64,000 nucleotides of DNA from a virus, in the IMG/VR virus record IMGVR_UViG_3300008108_000011, positions 1-64,000 of that record; one strand, written 5' to 3'. The position numbers were made by a program, and so were the translations under genes. The notes beneath the pieces are model-generated. The model was not told where the DNA came from. It saw only the letters and a program-made list of their open reading frames with translations, and did no database searches. Below are positions 11,919 to 20,233 of this stretch, in pieces. The first letter of the stretch is position 1. Each line of letters begins with the position of its first letter.

Positions 11919-12024
11919 CTTTCATTTCCTCGTTTGCTAATCTTAGAATGTAATAGATGACATATAGAGTAAATAACAATCCACACGATAATAAAATGAT
12001 TACTCCCCAAGGCAAGTTACTCAT
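11899..12024 (-). CDS. 41-residue single-span membrane protein
   Basis: Starting at 12024, MSNLPWGVIILLSCGLLF... gives one clear membrane helix (about residues 6-28) and a charged tail (NEEMKDEPPKH). It overlaps both neighbours, as usual in this operon. Function unknown. Confidence 0.58.
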   Translation of the reverse strand: MSNLPWGVIILLSCGLLFTLYVIYYILRLANEEMKDEPPKH

Positions 12025-12127
12025 TTTCGTCTTCGTAAGTAGATGGTTCTTCGAAAAGTTCTTCCATTTTTTGTTGAAGAACTCTTTCTTGTAGTTCTTT
12101 TAAATCTTCTTCTGTTAAAACTATCAT
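12017..12127 (-). CDS. 36-residue acidic helical peptide
   Basis: The product MIVLTEEDLKELQERVLQQ... is an acidic amphipathic helix. Its start forms ATGA with the upstream stop (12124-12127), and its end overlaps the next start by eight bases. No family is known to me. Confidence 0.55.
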   Translation of the reverse strand: MIVLTEEDLKELQERVLQQKMEELFEEPSTYEDENE

Positions 12128-12303
12128 TTATCTTTGAGTAGTTCTTCTATTCTTTTACGCATGTTTGTGCTATCTTGTTTGAGATAATCTCTTAAAGAAT
12201 ACCCACGCTGCCCTTTCATAATACATGTCCCCTGATAGAACATGGTGGCGGCGAATACTAAAAGGAATGCTATTCCTATTATTTCAGGGTAATGTTGAGC
12301 CAT
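12124..12303 (-). CDS. 59-residue membrane protein
   Basis: Starting at 12303, MAQHYPEIIGIAFLLVFAAT... has one membrane helix (about residues 7-27). A polar, basic tail follows (GYSLRDYLKQDS, then MRKRIEELLKDK). It overlaps the upstream gene by 25 bases. Likely an inner-membrane protein of unknown function. Confidence 0.62.
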   Translation of the reverse strand: MAQHYPEIIGIAFLLVFAATMFYQGTCIMKGQRGYSLRDYLKQDSTNMRKRIEELLKDK

Positions 12304-12467
12304 GGTAGTAGTGGGGGAATTACTCCAATGAGTCGAAGCAAACCTTCAGCAAAAAGAGACAAAACAACCCAGCCAACACACATTGAGATAATTGAAGCAT
12401 TACGATTATGTTGTCGTATTGCATCATCGATCATCTCCTTCACTTCTTCTTTCGTTACTTGTGTCAT
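12279..12467 (-). CDS. 62-residue membrane protein
   Basis: I prefer the start at 12467 (MTQVTKEEVKEMIDDAIRQH). The N-terminal helix is charged and is followed by a long hydrophobic stretch (SIISMCVGWVVLSLFAEGLL) and a Pro-rich end. The arrangement recalls small phage membrane proteins. Function unknown. Confidence 0.6.
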   Translation of the reverse strand: MTQVTKEEVKEMIDDAIRQHNRNASIISMCVGWVVLSLFAEGLLRLIGVIPPLLPWLNITLK

Positions 12468-12567
12468 GGATTTTAGCGATTCCGATAATGGGAAACATAA
12501 CAAGGGCAAAGCAAAGGATGCCCAAACTGATGGGATTATTTAAGATTTCAACTATCAGATGAGTCAT
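12424..12567 (-). CDS. 47-residue membrane protein
   Basis: The product starts MTHLIVEILNNPISLGILCF and has one membrane helix followed by a charged tail (NERRSEGDDR). It overlaps genes on both sides by 20-44 bases. No family recognised. Confidence 0.55.
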   Translation of the reverse strand: MTHLIVEILNNPISLGILCFALVMFPIIGIAKIHDTSNERRSEGDDR

Positions 12568-12760
12568 TTTTCTTTACATGGATGTAACATTCAAGTGGTT
12601 TCTGTGTCTCACTGTCGAAGTTTTGATCTAGGTAGACACAAAGTTTCTCGATAATTTTTATATACTCATCATGCATCCACTCACTACCAGTTTCATGGTA
12701 TGCATAATGCTTACATGCTGTGATGATGCGATTGACATCTCTGCTTGATAGGTTATACAT
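12548..12760 (-). CDS. Small soluble protein, unknown function
   Basis: The 70-residue product has a helical N-terminal part (MYNLSSRDVNRIITACKHYA) and an acidic end. It overlaps the downstream membrane-protein gene by 20 bases. No named family. Confidence 0.62.
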   Translation of the reverse strand: MYNLSSRDVNRIITACKHYAYHETGSEWMHDEYIKIIEKLCVYLDQNFDSETQKPLECYIHVKKNDSSDS

Positions 12761-12764
12761 AAGT

Positions 12765-12890
12765 TTACTCTTTATACATTATTATGTCGCCATGTTGTCT
12801 GTGAAAATCAAGGTGCTTTTTACCCCAAGGTATCACTCTCCATTCAGTTTTTCCATTCCAAAGTAAAAGGCATATATGGATGTATCTCAT
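12765..12890 (-). CDS. Small protein, unknown function
   Basis: I favour the start at 12890 (MRYIHICLLLWNGKTEWRVI), 41 residues, because a late-box-like CTAAATA lies about 20 bases upstream on this strand. A longer form up to 13031 would cross the hli promoter region. The product is basic and aromatic. Function unknown. Confidence 0.5.
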   Translation of the reverse strand: MRYIHICLLLWNGKTEWRVIPWGKKHLDFHRQHGDIIMYKE

Positions 12891-12958
12891 ACATCTGTAG
12901 TATAACGACCTATTTAGATGGGTGCAAATACTCATCAGAGTTCCCTGACAAAAGGGGC

Positions 12959-12987
12959 TTGACAAGGATGCTAAAATGCTATATACT
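12959..12987 (+). promoter_or_regulatory. Sigma70 promoter for hli
   Basis: TTGACA at 12959-12964 and TATACT at 12982-12987 are 17 bases apart, 28 bases before the hli start. Confidence 0.82.
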
Positions 12988-13014
12988 ATGTAAAGATTTA
13001 CAACAGAATGTAAC

Positions 13015-13218
13015 ATGACTGTAACAAGCAATGAGTTTGGTCAACAGAATATGTGGGCCAAAGAACCTGAAATGGTTTACCAAGAATACAATCGTAAAGG
13101 TCTTCTGACCCCTATGCAAATGACGGAGATGTATAATGGACGCTGGGCTATGGTCGGTATTGTTGCTGGGGCTCTTTCTTATGCTCTCACTGGCAAACTC
13201 TTCTTCGGCATCTTCTGA
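13015..13218 (+). CDS. hli: High-light-inducible protein
   Basis: The 67-residue product ends in a single membrane helix with the chlorophyll-binding signature NGRWAMVGIVAGALSYALTG, as in Hli/ELIP proteins. It would sit in thylakoid membranes and protect photosystem II by binding chlorophyll and dissipating energy. A sigma70 promoter precedes it, so expression is expected early. It heads a photosynthesis cluster with ferredoxin and a second hli. Confidence 0.93.
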   Translation: MTVTSNEFGQQNMWAKEPEMVYQEYNRKGLLTPMQMTEMYNGRWAMVGIVAGALSYALTGKLFFGIF

Positions 13219-13225
13219 CAATTGA

Positions 13226-13254
13226 TTGACAATGACTGAAATTTTGTTTACAAT
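13226..13254 (+). promoter_or_regulatory. Sigma70 promoter for the ferredoxin genes
   Basis: TTGACA at 13226-13231 and TACAAT at 13249-13254 have 17-base spacing. It overlaps the start of a 28-codon frame, so transcripts from it would serve ferredoxin and not that frame. Confidence 0.65.
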
Positions 13255-13318
13255 GACTTCCGTTGCCTTCTTTATTTTACTGGCAGCATCCGTAGAAAAA
13301 CTTTGTGAAACTTACTAA
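13232..13318 (+). CDS. 28-residue membrane peptide before ferredoxin
   Basis: ATG 13232 to TAA 13318 encodes [20 protein letters not shown]..., a single hydrophobic helix with a short charged end. The stop overlaps the ferredoxin start (TAATG). It resembles the size and shape of small photosystem or cytochrome b6f subunits, but I cannot assign it. A promoter overlaps its start, so it would be read from the upstream hli promoter. Confidence 0.5.
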   Translation: MTEILFTMTSVAFFILLAASVEKLCETY

Positions 13319-13608
13319 TGGCATATAACATTACCCTTCGCTCCCCTGATGGCACCGAGCAAACTATTCAGTGCCCTGACGATCAATACATTCTTGAAGC
13401 TGCTGAAGAGGCAGGTGTTGATCTTCCCTCGTCATGCAAAGCTGGTGCCTGCTCTGCATGTGCTGGTAAACTGATCAGCGGCACCGTTGATAACGAGGAG
13501 CAATCGTTCCTTGATGATGATCAACTTGCTGAAGGTTGGGTGCTAACTTGTGTAGCATATCCCACCAGCGATTGTGTGATTCTTACCGAACAGGAAGAAA
13601 ACTTGTGA
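13318..13608 (+). CDS. petF: 2Fe-2S ferredoxin, plant type
   Basis: The 96-residue protein has the full cluster ligand set Cys40, Cys45, Cys48 and Cys78 ([14 protein letters not shown] ... LTCVAYP). It carries electrons from photosystem I to NADP reductase, bilin reductases and other acceptors. In phages it is thought to supply reducing power during infection. The full length matches cyanobacterial PetF. Confidence 0.95.
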   Translation: MAYNITLRSPDGTEQTIQCPDDQYILEAAEEAGVDLPSSCKAGACSACAGKLISGTVDNEEQSFLDDDQLAEGWVLTCVAYPTSDCVILTEQEENL

Positions 13609-13817
13609 GTGCTGGAATGCTTGGGCAATTCAATCTTGCCCTTCAAGAGTTAGTTGATAGTGGTGCCTGGGATCGTCACGTCGAATTGGAAGTTAAGATT
13701 GCTGGCACTTTAAAGAACGACAAGTTTATTGTTATTAAACCTGTGAAAGAAAAACTGGTTTGTAATCCAAATCCAGATCTTAAACAAAAACACATTTATC
13801 AAGGAGAACAAAAATGA
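13605..13817 (+). CDS. Small protein following ferredoxin, unknown function
   Basis: A GTG at 13605 overlaps the ferredoxin stop as GTGA and has AGGAAG before it, giving 70 residues. ATG 13617 is the alternative. The product is soluble with a helix then beta segments ([18 protein letters not shown]). It overlaps the next hli start by four bases. No family known. Confidence 0.6.
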   Translation: MSAGMLGQFNLALQELVDSGAWDRHVELEVKIAGTLKNDKFIVIKPVKEKLVCNPNPDLKQKHIYQGEQK

Positions 13818-13933
13818 AATTCGGTTTTACCCCTGAGGCAGAGATCCTCAATGCACGTTTGGCAATGCTTGGTTTTGTCATTGCCGTTGGAACTTATCTC
13901 ACTACTGGGCAGATTATTCCTGGGGTGCTTTGA
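13814..13933 (+). CDS. hli: Short high-light-inducible protein
   Basis: The 39-residue product [20 protein letters not shown]... carries the Hli motif (E..NaRlAMlGF) and one membrane helix. AAGGAG precedes the start. It is shorter than the usual 45-60 residues but has the whole chlorophyll-binding helix. It closes the cluster before a strong terminator. Confidence 0.88.
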   Translation: MKFGFTPEAEILNARLAMLGFVIAVGTYLTTGQIIPGVL

Positions 13934-13937
13934 TACT

Positions 13938-13966
13938 TTAAAGGGGGTCTAGACCCCCTTTTTTAT
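13938..13966. terminator. Bidirectional terminator
   Basis: AAAGGGGGTCTAGACCCCCTTT is a perfect palindrome with a T run, placed between the rightward hli and a leftward structural gene. Confidence 0.88.
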
Positions 13967-14220
13967 TATTCAGTTGCTTCTGGTTGAGGCAGAGAGGCTT
14001 GATAAGCAGCAACAACTTCTTCCGTCCAAGTAGCAGCAGCGATAGCAGCAACTCTTGGATCTTCGTTGCTTACATCATCACCAGGATTGACTACATGACG
14101 ATGATAAGTAGCAGCAACTTCTACACCATCTTTGAGGATTTGATCTCTTCTTCTTACTTGAATAGATCCGTTGAGTAGAACTTCAACTTTATCTACTACT
14201 GATACTTCTTCTAATGCCAT
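13966..14220 (-). CDS. Conserved-looking virion-associated protein
   Basis: The 84-residue product (MALEEVSVVDKVEVLLNGSI...) has a beta-rich first half with VQVRRRDQILKDG and HRHVVNPGDD, then an Ala-rich helix. It resembles a small protein often found beside cyanophage tail-fibre genes. A late-box-like TGATAAATA lies about 30 bases upstream on this strand. Function unknown. Confidence 0.65.
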   Translation of the reverse strand: MALEEVSVVDKVEVLLNGSIQVRRRDQILKDGVEVAATYHRHVVNPGDDVSNEDPRVAAIAAATWTEEVVAAYQASLPQPEATE

Positions 14221-14264
14221 TAGGGTTATTCTCCGAATAAGACAGGTTTAGGCAGAGTTATTTA

Positions 14265-17200
14265 TCAATCAACGTAATACTGACCAGAAACAATTTGCTG
14301 AGCACTATTTGTGAAGTCAGCATCTGTTATACCATTTCCACCATTTTCAATTAATGTTATTGAAGTATTACCACCAACAATTCTATATGTAATAATGTTG
14401 TCGAATGTAATGCCACCAATATCAGCTCCAACAGCTGCTCCATATCCTTGATTTCCAGCTCCTGGGGTAAATGGTAATCCAGCGATTGTAGCAATACCAG
14501 TAGCAGTTCCTTTATTACTTATATTTAAAAGTATATTAAATAAAACTCTGTTGCCAATTTTTGTATATCTTCCCACTCTTACCGAATAAACTACTCCTAG
14601 ATCACTTCCACCAAAAGCTATTGAAGGTGTAAATGATCCCTCTTCATAATCATTCAACAACTCAGAAGTCATGCCAGCATTATTAGAATTAGCAGAGAAG
14701 TCAATACCTTTGCCAGATGTTCCGATGATTAGGTTGCCTCTATTGACAGTAACATCACCGAGATGTGAGATAGTTAGACCTTGCTGAGGACCAGTGGTGT
14801 AGTTATCGGTCGTAGCAAGTGTCATTGCTGTTCCGATGGTATTGTTGTTTACTACATAGATACCTGCTTGTGCTTCGTCTGTTGCGTTACCACGGAATGT
14901 AATAGCAACTTGTCTAGCAGCACCACCAGTTCCAGCAGCATTACCAAAGTGAATGCCACCTTTAACTGTCTTAGCAATACTGAATGTGTTGTTAGCGAGA
15001 GATGTGGCAGCATCGTTTGTAAGAGTTAATGCTGCTGAACCTACAGTAGAGAACGAAGATGAAATAGCACCAGAAGTGCTTAAACTTGTAAGTGTTCCAA
15101 CTTGTGTCAAACTGGAAGTAGTAACACCCGCACCCAAACTGAATGAACCAGTTGAAGGACCAATTTGACTGCCACTAGCAATCAATACGTTACCGATTCT
15201 ATATTGCTTACCAGTAGCAAGGTCAAAGTTTTCTGTAGATGTGAATGCTGTTGTGGCATTTACATAAGTTATAGACTTATCGGTGGTTCCTTTAACACGG
15301 AAACCTCCACCATCAGCTGTGGTATCTGTAGCACCAGTTGACACAAACGTAGCAGTGCCAGAAGAACCAGTAACTGGATTTGATAACGTAGCAGTATTAT
15401 TAGTAATCGAAACAATCGTTGTGCCAGCAGGAACACTTAAACCAGCAGTAGAAATGCTAACTGCCATACCAGCAATCAATCCTGTAACAGGTGAAATTGC
15501 AGTAATATTAGCACTATTGCTTACGATAGTTGCTGTAAATGTTCTTGCAGAAACGTCAGCAAGATCAATCAGTTTATCATCAATACTTAATACATTAGTA
15601 TTAATTGTTGTTGTGGTTCCATTCACAGTCAAATTACCGCTGACAATTAAGTTGCCGCCAACGTTTGCGTTTTGTGGAAGAGTAACATCGAAGTTTGCAT
15701 CTCCACGAATCCAAGTAGCAGTGCCAGAACCAATAACTAACTGGTTGTCACCTGATGGTGATGGTGGAGTGTGAGTTACGTTAGTATTGTTGCCGTCAGG
15801 TGCTGGTCCGATTAATACATTACCGTTACCAGTAGCACCAGCACCAGCATAATAACCAATCGCTACGTTATCTGTTCCAGTTGTATTTCCTTCTAAAGTA
15901 TTGGATCCAACGCCAACATTTCTTTCGCCAGTTAGTAACCCCGTGAGAGCACTTCTACCAATACCAATATTATTTTGACCCGTGCTTAGATTGGTCAGTG
16001 CTTGATAACCAACAGCAACAGTAGCAGCACCAGAGTTGACTGTCTTAGCAGCTTCATAACCAATAGCAGTGTTCTGACTACCTGAAGTGTTTGAGTTCAA
16101 GCAGTTGAAACCCATTCTGGTGTTGGTAGCAATCGCGTTACCACCTCTACCGATTGCGATTGGGTTTGCTCCACCTCCGCGAATGGTGAAGTCAGCATTA
16201 ACAAAGTCTACAGTTCCATTCAGGTTGACAACATCACCAACAACGTCACCTAAGTTTGTTGTTCCATTTACAGTTAACCCATTTCTTATGGTTGTCGTTC
16301 CAGTTGTAGCACCGATGTTAACCGCAGTGGCAGCACCGAAAGCATTGATTGTTGTTGCTGTGGTGTTGAAGACAGCAAACGTAGTGCTACCAGTAAGAAC
16401 GCTGGTGGTAAATGTGGGTGATGTTCCGAATACAGCAACGCCAGTTCCAGTTTCATCACTCAAAACACCACGAAGTTGTGCCGAAGTTGTTGAACCAAAT
16501 ACTGATAGGTTGTTGGTTGTGTAAACAACCGTTCCACCAGTTCCAAATCCAACTGTTGAACCATCAGTTCCACTGAAAGTTAGAGTGTTGTTTGCAGTGA
16601 GTGTTTTGTTGTTAGCAATCGTTAGAGTTCCACTAACTGTCTGTGAGATTGCTAGACCGTTGATTGTTGTAGCTGTAGCAGCACCAAGAGTTGGTGTAGT
16701 AAATGTTGGGTTGGTAAGTGTTTTGTTTGTGAGTGTTTGTGTCTCCCCTTCAGTTACCAATCGGTTGGCAACTGAACCATCATAAACTCTCCAGTAACCA
16801 CCAGATTCAAACCACTGCATCACGCTGTAGGATGAAACAACACCCAAAGCATTGGTGGTTCTATTGACCTGAACACCAGCATCAACACCAGTTAGGTTTA
16901 ATCCTTTTCTAAGTTCAATCTGTGCGTCAGCAATAACAAGTGTTTGTGATTCGATTGTTGAAGTTGTTCCTGTAACTGTTAAGTTACCAGCGATGGTGAT
17001 AGTTGAACCATCATCAGAAATAATACTGTTTGTTATCTGTGAGTTACCACTATCCCATTTAAGTAATCTGTTGCCAGTCAGGTTAGCATTATTTTTGAGT
17101 GAGAATGTAGTGCCTGTTAATGTAATTGCAGTTCCAGCTGAATATGTGGTATCGTTATCTGTTGAACTGATAGTAAAAGTATTTGCTGCAGCGCCAGATC

Positions 17201-18263
17201 CTCTAGTAACAGTCGTAAAACCACCACCAGTAATATTAATTATTCCAGTTCTGGCATTTCCATCTGATTCACCATTTACTTTTAAACTAGTTACAGTGTT
17301 TACATATTGCGAATCAATTGTAATAGTATTACCAACCTGAGATATAGATGCAGCACCAGTAGTTGTATTAACACCATTTGCTCCTGCTGTAGTTGATCCA
17401 GTCGCCGTGGCAAATGTAAAATCACCAGATCCTAATGTTCCTCCAGTTGCTCTCAACCTAGTTACAGTATCTTGAGAAGAAATAGTAATATCTGTAGGTG
17501 TGCCTACAGACTGATTGATTGTTACATTACTTCCAGCAAGAAGCTGCAAATCACCAGAGGTATAAATTCCAGCTGCTGTTCCTCTTAGTCTTGTAACAGT
17601 ATTGACGTAGTTTGCATCAATGGTAATTGTATTTCCAACTTGCGAAATAGCGGCTGCATTACCACTAACTGCAAAAGTAACATCACCAGAGACTAAATTA
17701 CCTCCACTTGCTGCAACACGAGTAACAGTATTTGTATCAATGTAACTAGAATTAATTGTAATGGCATCACCAGTTCTTGTTAATGTAACGTTTGTTCCTG
17801 CTACTAAATTTACATCATCATCAACACCAGCTCCAGAGTTACCACCAGAAGTTAAACGAATAACTTTAGTTGCTGCGTTACCTCCATCTTGTGCTGAGAT
17901 AGAATATGTTGTGTTGTTATCTGGAGTTGTTACTGTTCCCCCCAAAGAAATTGCTGTTCCATTGACAGTAATTGAAGAGTTAACTAGAGCACTATTTGGA
18001 ATGAAAGTAAATGTATTTGTTGTGCCAGAAATGAAAGAAGATTCAATCGTTTTGTTTGTTAAAGTTTGATTGGCAGTTAAGTATACATCACCAGGATTAT
18101 CCCAGATAACAGTTGTTCCATTGGTCTTTAGGTATTGACCAGTAGTTCCTAAGGTATTATTCGCAACTAAGCCACTACTTGTTAGATCTAAATTGTCACC
18201 AGCAACAAGCTCTTCAATTTTTTTTGTTGTTGCATTGACTATTAACGGAAAGCGATTTGCCAT
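14265..18263 (-). CDS. Large tail-fibre / adhesin protein
   Basis: This 1332-residue protein is Thr/Asn/Gly/Ser-rich and beta-repetitive throughout, with many 'LTVNGTTT' and 'NKTLTNPTF' modules. A central region (about residues 720-800) has repeats like NTAIGYEA, NNIGIGRSAL and DNVAIGYYAG. These follow the head-repeat pattern of trimeric autotransporter adhesins. The C-terminus is globular (about the last 100 residues, after a STELLNDYEEGSFTP-like junction). It probably forms a host-binding fibre. Two late boxes lie just upstream. It is isolated on the minus strand next to psbA. Confidence 0.82.
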   Translation of the reverse strand: MANRFPLIVNATTKKIEELVAGDNLDLTSSGLVANNTLGTTGQYLKTNGTTVIWDNPGDVYLTANQTLTNKTIESSFISGTTNTFTFIPNSALVNSSITVNGTAISLGGTVTTPDNNTTYSISAQDGGNAATKVIRLTSGGNSGAGVDDDVNLVAGTNVTLTRTGDAITINSSYIDTNTVTRVAASGGNLVSGDVTFAVSGNAAAISQVGNTITIDANYVNTVTRLRGTAAGIYTSGDLQLLAGSNVTINQSVGTPTDITISSQDTVTRLRATGGTLGSGDFTFATATGSTTAGANGVNTTTGAASISQVGNTITIDSQYVNTVTSLKVNGESDGNARTGIINITGGGFTTVTRGSGAAANTFTISSTDNDTTYSAGTAITLTGTTFSLKNNANLTGNRLLKWDSGNSQITNSIISDDGSTITIAGNLTVTGTTSTIESQTLVIADAQIELRKGLNLTGVDAGVQVNRTTNALGVVSSYSVMQWFESGGYWRVYDGSVANRLVTEGETQTLTNKTLTNPTFTTPTLGAATATTINGLAISQTVSGTLTIANNKTLTANNTLTFSGTDGSTVGFGTGGTVVYTTNNLSVFGSTTSAQLRGVLSDETGTGVAVFGTSPTFTTSVLTGSTTFAVFNTTATTINAFGAATAVNIGATTGTTTIRNGLTVNGTTNLGDVVGDVVNLNGTVDFVNADFTIRGGGANPIAIGRGGNAIATNTRMGFNCLNSNTSGSQNTAIGYEAAKTVNSGAATVAVGYQALTNLSTGQNNIGIGRSALTGLLTGERNVGVGSNTLEGNTTGTDNVAIGYYAGAGATGNGNVLIGPAPDGNNTNVTHTPPSPSGDNQLVIGSGTATWIRGDANFDVTLPQNANVGGNLIVSGNLTVNGTTTTINTNVLSIDDKLIDLADVSARTFTATIVSNSANITAISPVTGLIAGMAVSISTAGLSVPAGTTIVSITNNTATLSNPVTGSSGTATFVSTGATDTTADGGGFRVKGTTDKSITYVNATTAFTSTENFDLATGKQYRIGNVLIASGSQIGPSTGSFSLGAGVTTSSLTQVGTLTSLSTSGAISSSFSTVGSAALTLTNDAATSLANNTFSIAKTVKGGIHFGNAAGTGGAARQVAITFRGNATDEAQAGIYVVNNNTIGTAMTLATTDNYTTGPQQGLTISHLGDVTVNRGNLIIGTSGKGIDFSANSNNAGMTSELLNDYEEGSFTPSIAFGGSDLGVVYSVRVGRYTKIGNRVLFNILLNISNKGTATGIATIAGLPFTPGAGNQGYGAAVGADIGGITFDNIITYRIVGGNTSITLIENGGNGITDADFTNSAQQIVSGQYYVD

Positions 18264-18290
18264 TACACGACGCCCGTAGGAAAATGAGTT

Positions 18291-18308
18291 CTATTTATGT
18301 TATTTATA
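18291..18308 (-). promoter_or_regulatory. Tandem late promoter boxes for the fibre gene
   Basis: On the minus strand TATAAATA (18301-18308) and CATAAATA (18292-18299) follow each other 28-45 bases before the fibre start. Confidence 0.65.
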
Positions 18309-18327
18309 AATGGTTCTGTCAAGGGGC

Positions 18328-18361
18328 TTGACAGGTGCGGGGAACCGTGCTACTATAAATA
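18328..18361 (+). promoter_or_regulatory. Double (early and late) psbA promoter
   Basis: TTGACA at 18328-18333 and TACTAT at 18351-18356 are 17 bases apart. The exact late box TATAAATA overlaps at 18354-18361. psbA could therefore be read both early by host polymerase and late by the phage-modified enzyme. Confidence 0.7.
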
Positions 18362-18365
18362 AATG

Positions 18366-18417
18366 TTAAGGAACGTTACGTTTCTTAATAATACTTACCT
18401 CAACTACTCGGAGTATT
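18366..18417 (+). promoter_or_regulatory. Structured psbA 5' leader (PhotoRC-II candidate)
   Basis: TTAAGGAACG (18366-18375) pairs with CGTTTCTTAA (18379-18388). Then AATACT (18390-18395) can pair with AGTATT (18412-18417), covering the CGGAG ribosome site. RNA motifs called PhotoRC are known upstream of psbA in cyanophages. I infer that this is such an element but could not compare it. Confidence 0.5.
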
Positions 18418-18421
18418 TTCA

Positions 18422-19504
18422 ATGACTGCAACTATCGCACAACAACGCGGTGGTGAAAACATTTGGGAAAGCTTCTGCGAGTGGGTTACCTCTACCAACA
18501 ATCGTCTTTATGTTGGGTGGTTCGGAACTCTCATGATTCCTACCCTTCTTGCAGCAACCATCTGTTTCATCGTCGCTTTCATCGCTGCCCCTCCCGTCGA
18601 TATCGACGGCATTCGTGAACCTGTTGCTGGTTCACTCATGTATGGAAACAACATCATCTCTGGTGCCGTTGTTCCTTCTTCAAATGCTATTGGTCTGCAT
18701 TTTTATCCTATCTGGAATGCAATGTCACTCGATGAGTGGCTATATAATGGTGGTCCTTATCAACTGGTGGTCTTCCACTTCCTTATCGGTGTCTTCTCTT
18801 ACATGGGTCGTGAATGGGAACTCTCTTACCGACTGGGTATGCGTCCTTGGATTTGTGTTGCCTACAGCGCACCCGTTGCTGCTGCTACTGCAGTTTTCCT
18901 CGTCTATCCCTTTGGGCAAGGTTCCTTCTCTGATGGTATGCCGCTCGGCATTAGTGGAACATTTAACTACATGCTTGTTTTTCAGGCGGAGCATAACATC
19001 CTCATGCACCCCTTCCATATGCTTGGGGTGGCTGGTGTATTTGGCGGTTCTCTTTTCTCTGCTATGCATGGATCTCTGGTCACTAGTTCCCTCGTTCGTG
19101 AAACCACGGAAGTAGAGTCTCAGAACTATGGTTACAAGTTCGGTCAAGAAGAAGAGACCTACAACATTGTTGCTGCACACGGTTACTTTGGTCGTCTCAT
19201 CTTCCAATACGCTTCGTTCAACAACTCTCGTTCACTGCACTTCTTCCTTGCTGCTTGGCCTGTAGTTGGTATCTGGTTTGCTGCTCTCGGTGTTAGCACC
19301 ATGGCATTCAACCTCAACGGTTTCAACTTCAACCAGTCTCTGCTTGATAACAAGGGTCATGTAATCAACACTTGGGCAGACATCCTCAACCGCGCCAACC
19401 TTGGATTTGAGGTAATGCACGAGCGTAATGCTCACAACTTCCCTCTTGACCTTGCTGCTGCTGAGATGACTCCTGTTGCTCTCACTGCACCTGCTATCGG
19501 TTGA
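18422..19504 (+). CDS. psbA: Photosystem II reaction-centre protein D1
   Basis: This full-length 360-residue D1 has five membrane helices and all hallmark segments ([28 protein letters not shown]-like QB region, [13 protein letters not shown] at the C-terminal processing site). The residue equivalent to 130 is Glu (YMGREWEL), the high-light form. It replaces damaged host D1 during infection. Codons are GC-richer and host-like. The gene is intact, without the group I intron seen in some phage psbA genes. Early and late promoters precede it and a terminator follows. Confidence 0.98.
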   Translation: MTATIAQQRGGENIWESFCEWVTSTNNRLYVGWFGTLMIPTLLAATICFIVAFIAAPPVDIDGIREPVAGSLMYGNNIISGAVVPSSNAIGLHFYPIWNAMSLDEWLYNGGPYQLVVFHFLIGVFSYMGREWELSYRLGMRPWICVAYSAPVAAATAVFLVYPFGQGSFSDGMPLGISGTFNYMLVFQAEHNILMHPFHMLGVAGVFGGSLFSAMHGSLVTSSLVRETTEVESQNYGYKFGQEEETYNIVAAHGYFGRLIFQYASFNNSRSLHFFLAAWPVVGIWFAALGVSTMAFNLNGFNFNQSLLDNKGHVINTWADILNRANLGFEVMHERNAHNFPLDLAAAEMTPVALTAPAIG

Positions 19505-19529
19505 CACTTAAGTTAAAATCAGGTAAACT

Positions 19530-19553
19530 AGGAGGGGAAACCCTCCTTTTTTA
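19530..19553 (+). terminator. Terminator after psbA
   Basis: AGGAGGG and CCCTCCT pair around GAAA, followed by a T run. It is a standard rho-independent form. Confidence 0.88.
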
Positions 19554-19558
19554 TTGGC

Positions 19559-20233
19559 ATGGAAGAAATTTTAAAATACGTTTTGGATGGAGGATCCGCC
19601 AAATATTTTAAAAATGCTTATAAAGAAGACCTAGTAACTATAGAGGATGTTAATAATTATATCAACAAAACAAATGCCAATGAATATGAACTTGCTATCA
19701 TAAAAAATCATTCTAGAATAACCACTCCCATAAAAAAATATGGTTGGAGAAATTCTTGGAATACTAAAATGCTTCAAAAATATTGGAATGAAGGATGTGC
19801 ATTCGTTTTGCATACTATACATCTCAATGAAAAATTAAAAAAATTAATTAAATCATTAGAAGAATATTCAGGTATGCAATTTGATTCTCACATCTATTGT
19901 GGAAAAGCAGGAAGCACATCGTATAACTATCATTGTGATGTAAGTCATAATCTAATCATACAGTGTCAGGGTGTTACTAGATGGAGAGTATATCCATTGA
20001 TAACTAAACAATCTATGACTTTTTCAGAAATGAAATTGGATCCAATCATAGATGTTACAATGAATCCTGGAGATGTAATCTGGATTCCAATGTTTCAAGT
20101 TCATTATGCTGAACCTATTACAGATAGATTAAGTGTTAGTCTTCCATTTTCTTCGCCATGTAAGGAAAGAACTACTATACAACCACCAGTTAATTTTACA
20201 ATAAATACTCAACGATATTTGGAGAACCATTAA
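19559..20233 (+). CDS. Cupin/JmjC-like 2-oxoglutarate oxygenase
   Basis: The C-terminal two thirds of this 224-residue protein resemble the cupin-type JmjC hydroxylases (Cupin_4/cupin-like). YHCD (about residue 126) gives an H-x-D iron site, and LIIQCQGVTRWRVYP fits the 'vQleGrKrWr' strand. MNPGDVIWIP is followed by FQVHYAEP with the distal His near residue 182, then LSVSLPF. Relatives hydroxylate ribosomal proteins or other targets. The N-terminal third is unassigned. It starts right after the psbA terminator and is coupled (TAATG) to speD. The substrate is unknown. Confidence 0.62.
   Translation: MEEILKYVLDGGSAKYFKNAYKEDLVTIEDVNNYINKTNANEYELAIIKNHSRITTPIKKYGWRNSWNTKMLQKYWNEGCAFVLHTIHLNEKLKKLIKSLEEYSGMQFDSHIYCGKAGSTSYNYHCDVSHNLIIQCQGVTRWRVYPLITKQSMTFSEMKLDPIIDVTMNPGDVIWIPMFQVHYAEPITDRLSVSLPFSSPCKERTTIQPPVNFTINTQRYLENH

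Noticed and set aside
15283-15774. Long plus-strand open frame opposite the fibre gene
   Set aside because: It is a mirror of the Thr/Val-rich fibre coding sequence, with a Val/Pro-rich product and no ribosome site.
18549-19115. 188-codon frame inside psbA
   Set aside because: It is a +1-frame shadow of the strongly conserved psbA gene.
18422-19504. Group I intron in psbA
   Set aside because: The coding frame is continuous and full length; no intron is present.
19501-19529. TTGACA ... TAAACT after psbA
   Set aside because: It sits directly before the psbA terminator, so transcripts would stop at once; doubtful as a promoter.
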